DNA from: Nonomuraea solani | Lineage (GTDB): Bacteria > Actinomycetota > Actinomycetes > Streptosporangiales > Streptosporangiaceae | NCBI RefSeq assembly: GCF_900108335.1 | Contig: NZ_FNVT01000007.1 | Span: 310,001-374,000, forward strand | Length of the DNA stretch: 64,000 nucleotides | Reading direction: 5' to 3' | In this document: positions 55,079 through 61,632 of the stretch, piece by piece | How the letters are laid out: every line of letters begins with the position of its first letter | How positions within the stretch are numbered: position 1 is the stretch's first letter | Program-made: the position numbers and the translations under genes | The notes under the pieces: generated by a model | The model's input: only the letters and a program-made list of their open reading frames with translations | Database searches by the model: none | Told to the model about the DNA's origin: nothing

Positions 55079-57154
55079 TCACCGCTGTCTTCCCCTTCCG
55101 AAGTCGCGGGTGATGGCCTCGCGGAGGCCGCGCAGGTAGTCGGCCACCGGCCGGGACACCGGCGAACCGCCGTCGCCGCGCAGCCGGGACAGCAGGTCCT
55201 CCGGCCGGTCGTCCGCCGAGAAGTGCTCGAACCCGTCGGCGTCCAGCTCCCCCACCGGCGCCCGCAGCCGCTCCCGCGCGCTCTCCGCGGACACCGAGGC
55301 GAGGTCGAGCAGCAGTGAGAGCCGTTCGGTCGGCCGGCCCACCGGTTCGGAGCGCCGGCCGATGCGGAAGTCCCTGTCCTCGTACCGGGCCTCGAAGTTG
55401 TCCATGGTGGCCGCGAAGAACTGCCGGTACGCGTCCGCGACCAGGGCCGCCTTCAGCTCGGGCCACGCGTCCAGATCGACGACCTGCCAGAACAGCGGCA
55501 GGGTGAACCGCTGCCTGACCCGTACGGTGATGGTGGTGCGCCGCCCGCCGTCGGCCGCCGCGAAGGTGACCGACCCGTCGTCGAACAGGGCCGACCCGTT
55601 CGGGCTGCGCACCGTCCGCCAGGAGATCTTCCGCCGGCCGGGCTCGTACCGGATGCTCTCCAGCTTGCACACGTCGATGACGTCCCCGCCGAACATCGCC
55701 AGATAGTTCGGCTGCGGCAGATACAGGTTGCGCTCGGCCTGCCACACCACCCGCCCGTCCTCATCGGTCGCGACGGGCACGACACAGCCGCCAAGATAGT
55801 CGTTCATGTACGAGATCGCCCGGCTGATGTCCACCCGGGCGGCGAAGTCCGCGTACGGCGCCGCCACGGTCCGCTCGCACCCGAACACCGTCGAGCCGTC
55901 CAGCAGGCCGAGCCGCATGCCGTGCTCGTCGGCGGGCAGCGCGTCGATCAGGCTCTCCACGGGTTCCAGCAGCGTGGCGACGGCCTCGTAGTCGGCCGCG
56001 GCGTAGTCGCCGAGCCGCAGCCCAAGTGACGTCCGCCGCCGCGCGACCCGTTCCTTGGCGAACATCACCTGCCAGCTCCGTACCGCCGCCTCGGCCGTGC
56101 CCAGGGCCTGCAGCGACCAGCAGAGCGCGGCCAGCGCCAGCGGGTTGCGCTCTCCCGCGCGGAGGGCGCCGCCGACCACGTCGCCGATCCTGACCAGCAC
56201 CCGGTCGGCGTCCCGCGGCGCCTCGGCGGCGGCCAGGATGGTCCGGCGTAAGGCCCCCTCGTCGGCGAGCCTGCCCATGGCGTCCAGCAGCGGGCGGGGC
56301 GGGTTGCGCCAGCCGGCGAAGGGCGTGAGGTCGCCGTCGATCCGGTACGCGGCGGGCAGGCCGGGGTCGGCCAGCGCCCGGGCGACCAGCGGCGAGGTGG
56401 CCGGGTCGACGCCCATGAGGCAGGCGCCCACCACGTCGGCCAGCACCCCGTCGGCGCAGGCGACGACGGTGCCGGTGGCCAGCGGCACGGGCACGAAGGT
56501 CCCGGCCGGGCCGTGGCTGCTCTCGACCGCGTCGATGAGGTGGAAGTCGGCCAGCGCCAGCAGTTCGGCCGCCGCCTCGGCCCGGTCGGCGGGCGGTTCG
56601 GGCAGCAGGTCGCAGAGGGCGGCCAGGCACAGCGTGTACCCCTGCTCGGGATGCGTGGCGCAGCCGGCCACGCTGATCCGGAAGCCCGCCTCCACCCAGC
56701 CGCGCGCCAGCGACACCCCGTGCAGCCCGCACTCGGCCGCGAACCCCCCGGACACCAGGTCCGCACCTAAGTCGATCACCCCAAGGCCGCCCAAAGGGCC
56801 CTCCGAAGAGCCGGCCGAAGGGGCGTCCGAAGAATCGCCCAAAAGCCCGTCCGCATGACCGCCCGCACGGCCGCCCACATGACCGCCCGCAGGGCCACCC
56901 GAAGGCCCGCCCGTATGGCGGCCCGCGTGCCCGGAGCGGCCGGTGACCGCGACCGAGGTGTACCCGTGCGCGTACAGCAATCCGACCAGGCTCTCCACCA
57001 CGGCGGGCGCGACGCCGCGGCCGGCCGCGATGGCGACCGTGAGCGCGGTATCCGCCGGGAGCGCCGCCCACAGGCCCGCTCCGGCCACCGCCCGTTCCAC
57101 GAGCCGTCCGGCGTCGCCCCCGTCCCGGGCGACGGCCGCGACAACAACCGTCAT
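55079..57154 (-). CDS. DUF362-like protein with C-terminal SRPBCC-like region
   Basis: A 691-residue protein. The first about 280 residues resemble DUF362: a strand and helix followed by V-V-E-S-L-V-G-L-L-Y-A-H-G-Y-T-S-V, then a cysteine-containing loop (V-A-G-C-A-T-H-P-E-Q-G), A-V-E-S-S-H-G-P and A-D-V-V-G-A-C-L-M-G-V-D-P. A Gly/His/Ser-rich linker (about 75-120) is inserted. The C-terminal region (about 450-620) contains beta-rich D-L-D-A-W-P-E-L-K-A and T-I-T-V-R-V-R-Q-R-F-T-L-P-L-F-W, like an SRPBCC helix-grip domain. No iron-sulfur ferredoxin domain is seen. ATG 57154 follows CAAAAT at 6 nt, suggesting a leaderless start. It begins 42 bp after the gene at 57196 ends. Confidence 0.5.
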   Translation of the reverse strand: MTVVVAAVARDGGDAGRLVERAVAGAGLWAALPADTALTVAIAAGRGVAPAVVESLVGLLYAHGYTSVAVTGRSGHAGRHTGGPSGGPAGGHVGGRAGGHADGLLGDSSDAPSAGSSEGPLGGLGVIDLGADLVSGGFAAECGLHGVSLARGWVEAGFRISVAGCATHPEQGYTLCLAALCDLLPEPPADRAEAAAELLALADFHLIDAVESSHGPAGTFVPVPLATGTVVACADGVLADVVGACLMGVDPATSPLVARALADPGLPAAYRIDGDLTPFAGWRNPPRPLLDAMGRLADEGALRRTILAAAEAPRDADRVLVRIGDVVGGALRAGERNPLALAALCWSLQALGTAEAAVRSWQVMFAKERVARRRTSLGLRLGDYAAADYEAVATLLEPVESLIDALPADEHGMRLGLLDGSTVFGCERTVAAPYADFAARVDISRAISYMNDYLGGCVVPVATDEDGRVVWQAERNLYLPQPNYLAMFGGDVIDVCKLESIRYEPGRRKISWRTVRSPNGSALFDDGSVTFAAADGGRRTTITVRVRQRFTLPLFWQVVDLDAWPELKAALVADAYRQFFAATMDNFEARYEDRDFRIGRRSEPVGRPTERLSLLLDLASVSAESARERLRAPVGELDADGFEHFSADDRPEDLLSRLRGDGGSPVSRPVADYLRGLREAITRDFGRGRQR

Positions 57155-57195
57155 GCCGTGATTTTGACCCCCACGCCCCTCCGAGACCAGAGCCA

Positions 57196-60100
57196 TCACC
57201 AGTGGAAGATTCCGAGCCCGAGCCGCACCACGTCCTGTGCCTCCATCGACCGGGCGAAGTTCGTGTACGTCTCCTCCCTGGCCGCCCCCAGAGCGGGATC
57301 GACGAGAGTGACCCGGGTGCCTTCGGCCGTGCCGTCCCCGCGGATGCCGGTGACGATCATGGCGTGCGACAGCCGATCATCGGAGAAGCCGACGTCGCCG
57401 ATCACCCACAGCGGCCCGTGCGCCTCCAGCAGCAGGAAGATGCCCTTGGGCAGGTAGCTCTGCGGATTCTCGCGGCGCAGCCCCAGGGCCGCGGTGAAGG
57501 CGGCCACCTCGGCGGCCTCCAGCCCGGTCCCGGCCCGCTGCTTGGCCAGCCACTCGGGCGCCGCCCGCTCGGCCGCGCCCGCCTCGCTGATCGAGATCCG
57601 GTCGCGCCAGCCCAGCATCATCGCCCCGACCGCCGCCCAGCAGTTCAGCGGCTTGCTCTGCTTCAGCGGCGCGACCGGCGGGACGACGGTGAAGTCCATC
57701 TTCCCGTCGGCCCGCGCGCCGGTGCGGACGTCGACCTCGCCGCTCGACCGGGTGATCTTGACGTGACTGTCGGGGCTGCCGGCGGCGCGGTCCAGCAGCT
57801 TCTGGACCGACGGGTTGTCCACCGGCCGGCCACCGGCGGGCGCCTGCCCGGCGGCCCCGCCCAGCGCGGCCGACGCCAGCTCGCTCGCCTGCTCCTCGGT
57901 GATCAGCCCGCTCTTGCGCGCCTGCTTGATGCGCTCCAGGTTGCGTTCGCTCTCGCCGGCCTGGAACCGCTGCTGGGCCAGCCCGGCGGCCTGGGAGCCG
58001 AACTCCTTGGCGGCGCTCATGGTGCTCTTGAACGCCTCGGCCACGTTGGCCTGCGTCAGGTCGATCCCGGTGAGGTCCCTGAACAGGTTGGGCGTGCCGA
58101 TGAGGCTGAGCGCCGCCGCCAGCCCGGTCGGGTCAGGGGCGCGCGGGGCCGTCTGCATGCGCACGATCGGGGCCGGGAAGTCGTCGGCCGTGACGCCGGC
58201 CGGCGTGGTGCGGCGGGTGAGCGTGGACAGCGGCAGGATGTCGGCGGGCTCGCCCGGAATGGGCGCCTCCTCCCACCGCCAGAACCGGGTGTCGTCGATG
58301 ACCTCGCACGAGTTGCACGCGCCGGGCATCGCCTCGGCGAACACCCCGGGCGTGGGCACGCTGATCCGCGCCGGCGGGGTGGGCGGGGTCGCGTACGCGT
58401 CCAGCAGGCTCGTCCCGTTGGCCTGGTAGCCGGGGTCGAGGTGGAGCCCGGGCGCGACGGGCATCACCAGGCAGTTGCCGACGATGGTGATGAGCCGGTT
58501 CTCGACCGCGCCGGCCACGCTGCGGCCGGTGTTCGGCGCGAGGTAGCCGTCGAGGAGCAGGTGGCGGCGGCCCGGGTCCATGTTCCACCAGATGGCGTGG
58601 TGGTAGTGCTCGACGTGGTCGTTGAGGTGGCCGAGCAGCGCGGCCGCGCGGCGGACGTCCTCCTCGCGCGGGTTGCGCCGTTCCCAGGCGTCCAGCGGCG
58701 TGGGGATGAGGACGTCGTCGGTGTTCGACAGGTCGTTGTCCAGCCGCCAGTCGCCGAACAGCGGCCGGGTGGCGTAGGCGGTCCTGTACGTCATCGCGGC
58801 CGTCGTGGCCAGCACCCTGGCCAGCCCTGGCAGGGCCGCGCCGAACGTGAACCGCACGCCGCTCACCGCCGCGCGGGCCAGGCCGGGGGGCGCCTGGTCG
58901 AGGCGGAGCGTGACCAGCAGCGGCCGGTCCTGCGCGAACGGCGTGACCAGCGTGGGGTCGATGGTGACCGGCGCGGGCGGCGACCCGTCGGCCTTGACCA
59001 GTTCGAGCGTCAGGGTGCCGGCGATCCTGCGGGCCACGCGCGGCGCGATGCGGGTGTTCCAGATCCGGTCCCGGTCGACGCGCCGGGCGACGCCCAGGTA
59101 GGTGCGCCAGACGTGCTCGGCCAGCTTGTTCGGCGGCACGCCCGGCGTCTGGGGCAGGAACGGGACGTACGCCTCCCAGTCGGTCCCGTCGAACCCGTCG
59201 TCGGCGGCGTCGCGCGGCCGCAGCAGGGTGAAGGCCAGCCACAGTTCGCCGTCGAGGTCGGTGATCGGCTGGTCGGCGTTCCTGCCCACCGGGACGCCGG
59301 CGTTCTCCCAGCCGGTGACGACGCGTTCCAGCGCGGCGAAGGAGCCGGCCAGGTCGGCGCGGCGCAGGGAGCCCTCCAGGACCCGCCGGTGGCGCAGCGC
59401 CTTCTCCGGGGTGAACGGCGTGATCTCCAGCGGGACGAACAGGCACTCCTGGACGTCGGCGACCTCGTTGGTGACCTGGAAGTGGCGCAGCACCTCGAAG
59501 TACTCGACGGTGACGGCGTGGCAGTGGTTGTGGTTGGCGAGCACCTCGGTCTGGGCGCGTACGGACTCGCCCACGCGCGCCCCCTGCACGACCGTGGCGC
59601 GCTGGCTGCGGACGGCGCTGGCCGCCTGCAGGGTGCGGTCGCGCATGTTGCTCAGCGAGGTGGCCGCGACCGAGCGGGCCGAGGACTGCCAGGCCGAGGC
59701 CGAACTGGAGGCGTACCCGCCGCCGACGCCGAAGACGACGGCGCCGATGAAGCCGGCCACTCCGCCGCCGACCGCGCCGACGTTCGACTCCGAGTGGCCG
59801 CGCGTGTTCTCGCGCAGCGCGGTGTCGAGGACCTGGGAGATGTCCCGGTCATGGACGAGCTGCGCGCCGAGCCGCTCGCTCTCCCTGCGCTCGGCGCTCC
59901 TGGAGGCGACCTCCTCGCGCCGCCAGTCCACGATCGCCACCCGCTTGCGCTGGCCGGGGGCCAGCGGCAGCGAGTACAGCAGGTCGCCGAGCGAGTAGCC
60001 GTCGGCTCGCCACACCTGCTTGAGCGTCAGCAGGTGGCCGTGGGCGATGGTGGTGGCCTGGTACGTGGTGGGCGTCTCGTCCCAGTCGATCTCATGGTCG

Positions 60101-61287
60101 GCGTCCAGCGTGACGCGGCCGGGGTGCGGTCTGGCCAGCGGCAGCACGGCCTGGCCGATCTGCTTCCTGAGCGTCAGGTGCTCGGCGCGGATCAGGTCGA
60201 GGGAGCGGAGCTGGTCGGGGCGGCGGGCCACCGCGCTCAGGATGGCCGGATCGAGCCGCAGGTCGGGGCCACTGTCGTCGGTCAGCCGGGCCGACATCAG
60301 CTCGGTCGCCTGCGCGGTGACCGGCTGATCGGCGGCGAGCCGCGGCGTCCCCCCAGAGAGCCGCTCCCGCTCGACGACCACCCGCTCCCGCTCCGTGCCC
60401 AGCCGCTCCCGCTCGACGACCAGCGTGGCCACGTACGCGGCCAGCGGCTGCGACAGCTCCACCGCCTCCGGCGCGGTGACGCCCTTGACCTCCGGCTCGC
60501 TGGTCCGTACGACGGCGTGGAACGTGGCCTCCTCGACCGTGCGGTTGGGCACGGTGACGTCCCCGCAGCCGCCCAGGTCGGCCGCGTAGCTGGCCGGGTT
60601 GGCGGCCAGGTCGAGGGCGTCCGGCACGCGCGGCGGCGCCGGCAGGCACTCACAGTCGTCCGGCGACTCGGCCGCGATCGGCACCGGCAGCTCGGCCAGC
60701 ACGAGAAGGATCCGGTCCGGCAGCCGCCCGGCCGCCAGCGGGATCGACGTCTGGACGCCGCCCTGCACGACGCCGTAGGCGCCGTCCAGCTCGTCCACCG
60801 GCCACAGGTCGGAGAAGTAGCCGTCCGTCGCGGTGCGGGTGACCGACAGCGGGTACGCGTCCCCGCCGCCCCTCGGCGTCCCCCACAGCACCACCAGCAG
60901 GTCGGCCGGCGCCCCGGTGCCGAGCGTGTCGAGCACCCTGCCGGTGTAGCGGAGCCGGCGGCCGAGCGTGGGGTCGGGCGACTCCTCGATGGGCACGGGC
61001 GGGGCGGGCAGCACATCGAGCCGTACCGGCTGGGACACCTCATTGGCGCTCAGCTTGGTGCGGCCCGCCACGAACCCGCTGGGCGTCGAGGCGGTGACCG
61101 CCACCGGCTCGCGCCACCCGTCGGGCAGGGCCAGGCTGAACGCGCCGTCGGGCGCGACACCGGCCGAGCGGTGGGCGGGGATGACGACCGGCTCCTGCCC
61201 GGTGGCCTCCTCGAAGTCGGCGCTCAGCCGCCAGCCGGTGAAATCGGCCGGCCCCGGCGCGATCAGGTGCCCCGTCAGCGCTGCCAT
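57196..61287 (-). CDS. 1363-residue modular protein with C-terminal papain/C39-like cysteine peptidase
   Basis: Residues 5-100 and 112-205 are two carboxypeptidase-regulatory/transthyretin-like beta sandwiches. Charged coiled coil E-R-E-R-L-G-T-E-R-E-R-V-V-V-E-R-E-R-L is at about 292-310. A conserved-looking block Y-S-L-P-L-A-P-G-Q-R-K-R-V-A-I-V-D-W is at 438-455. A glycine-rich hydrophobic stretch (about 503-526) follows. Residues 995-1004 hold E-V-I-D-D-T-R-F-W-R-W, which starts a module shared with the neighbouring paralog to about 1175. The end is a cysteine peptidase: Cys1216 in L-N-C-W-A-A-V-G, His1308 in L-S-H-A-M-I-V-T-G and Asp1330 in V-T-L-V-D-P-A, an order like C39/papain. ATG 61287 follows GGGGAG; an in-frame extension to 61563 overlaps the next gene. 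Confidence 0.75.
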   Translation of the reverse strand: MAALTGHLIAPGPADFTGWRLSADFEEATGQEPVVIPAHRSAGVAPDGAFSLALPDGWREPVAVTASTPSGFVAGRTKLSANEVSQPVRLDVLPAPPVPIEESPDPTLGRRLRYTGRVLDTLGTGAPADLLVVLWGTPRGGGDAYPLSVTRTATDGYFSDLWPVDELDGAYGVVQGGVQTSIPLAAGRLPDRILLVLAELPVPIAAESPDDCECLPAPPRVPDALDLAANPASYAADLGGCGDVTVPNRTVEEATFHAVVRTSEPEVKGVTAPEAVELSQPLAAYVATLVVERERLGTERERVVVERERLSGGTPRLAADQPVTAQATELMSARLTDDSGPDLRLDPAILSAVARRPDQLRSLDLIRAEHLTLRKQIGQAVLPLARPHPGRVTLDADHEIDWDETPTTYQATTIAHGHLLTLKQVWRADGYSLGDLLYSLPLAPGQRKRVAIVDWRREEVASRSAERRESERLGAQLVHDRDISQVLDTALRENTRGHSESNVGAVGGGVAGFIGAVVFGVGGGYASSSASAWQSSARSVAATSLSNMRDRTLQAASAVRSQRATVVQGARVGESVRAQTEVLANHNHCHAVTVEYFEVLRHFQVTNEVADVQECLFVPLEITPFTPEKALRHRRVLEGSLRRADLAGSFAALERVVTGWENAGVPVGRNADQPITDLDGELWLAFTLLRPRDAADDGFDGTDWEAYVPFLPQTPGVPPNKLAEHVWRTYLGVARRVDRDRIWNTRIAPRVARRIAGTLTLELVKADGSPPAPVTIDPTLVTPFAQDRPLLVTLRLDQAPPGLARAAVSGVRFTFGAALPGLARVLATTAAMTYRTAYATRPLFGDWRLDNDLSNTDDVLIPTPLDAWERRNPREEDVRRAAALLGHLNDHVEHYHHAIWWNMDPGRRHLLLDGYLAPNTGRSVAGAVENRLITIVGNCLVMPVAPGLHLDPGYQANGTSLLDAYATPPTPPARISVPTPGVFAEAMPGACNSCEVIDDTRFWRWEEAPIPGEPADILPLSTLTRRTTPAGVTADDFPAPIVRMQTAPRAPDPTGLAAALSLIGTPNLFRDLTGIDLTQANVAEAFKSTMSAAKEFGSQAAGLAQQRFQAGESERNLERIKQARKSGLITEEQASELASAALGGAAGQAPAGGRPVDNPSVQKLLDRAAGSPDSHVKITRSSGEVDVRTGARADGKMDFTVVPPVAPLKQSKPLNCWAAVGAMMLGWRDRISISEAGAAERAAPEWLAKQRAGTGLEAAEVAAFTAALGLRRENPQSYLPKGIFLLLEAHGPLWVIGDVGFSDDRLSHAMIVTGIRGDGTAEGTRVTLVDPALGAAREETYTNFARSMEAQDVVRLGLGIFHW

Positions 61288-61301
61288 CGCCACCACTCCC
61301 C

Positions 61302-61625
61302 CTATGCGACCGGGCCCTCGTCGCCCAGCTCGATCGGATCGTGCAACGGGCCCTGGTAGGTCACGCCCGTCTCGCCCAGCCGCCTGCCGTAGCCCACGGA
61401 CAGCCGGTCGCCCTTGGCGGGTTCGGCCCGCAGGAACCCGGCGAACCCGGCGCCCTCCGTGCCCAGGGTGATGCCCTCGACCGGCTGGCCGCCGACCGCG
61501 GCGCTCAGGCCCCTGGTGGTCGCGCGGAAGCCGGAGCCGGACACGAGCAGGCGTACCTTCCACTGCGGGTGCATGCCCTGCGGGATCTTCATGAACAGCG
61601 CCGAAGCGGCGACCAGAGGTTCCAT
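61302..61625 (-). CDS. 107-residue beta-rich protein between the two paralogs
   Basis: No family is recognised. Strand-rich: W-K-V-R-L-L-V-S-G-S-G-F-R-A-T-T, then E-G-I-T-L-G-T-E-G-A-G-F-A-G-F-L-R, like an Ig/IPT-type small domain. The ATG at 61625 is preceded by AGGAGGTGAGG formed by the last codons of the upstream paralog, so translation is coupled. The next gene starts 14 bp after its stop. It could be an adaptor, chaperone or immunity protein for one of the large proteins; none can be chosen from sequence. Confidence 0.65.
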   Translation of the reverse strand: MEPLVAASALFMKIPQGMHPQWKVRLLVSGSGFRATTRGLSAAVGGQPVEGITLGTEGAGFAGFLRAEPAKGDRLSVGYGRRLGETGVTYQGPLHDPIELGDEGPVA

Positions 61626-61632
61626 GACGTCC

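Noticed and set aside
56770..56940. GC-rich near-repeats resembling a CRISPR or VNTR array
   Set aside because: They encode the Gly/His/Ser linker of the DUF362-like protein; unit spacing is irregular, and no cas genes are near.
57202..61359. A 1385-codon plus-strand frame opposite the 1363-residue gene
   Set aside because: It is a shadow of high-GC coding DNA. The minus strand has readable domains and motifs; the plus-strand product is Arg/Gly/Pro/Val-rich with no domain.
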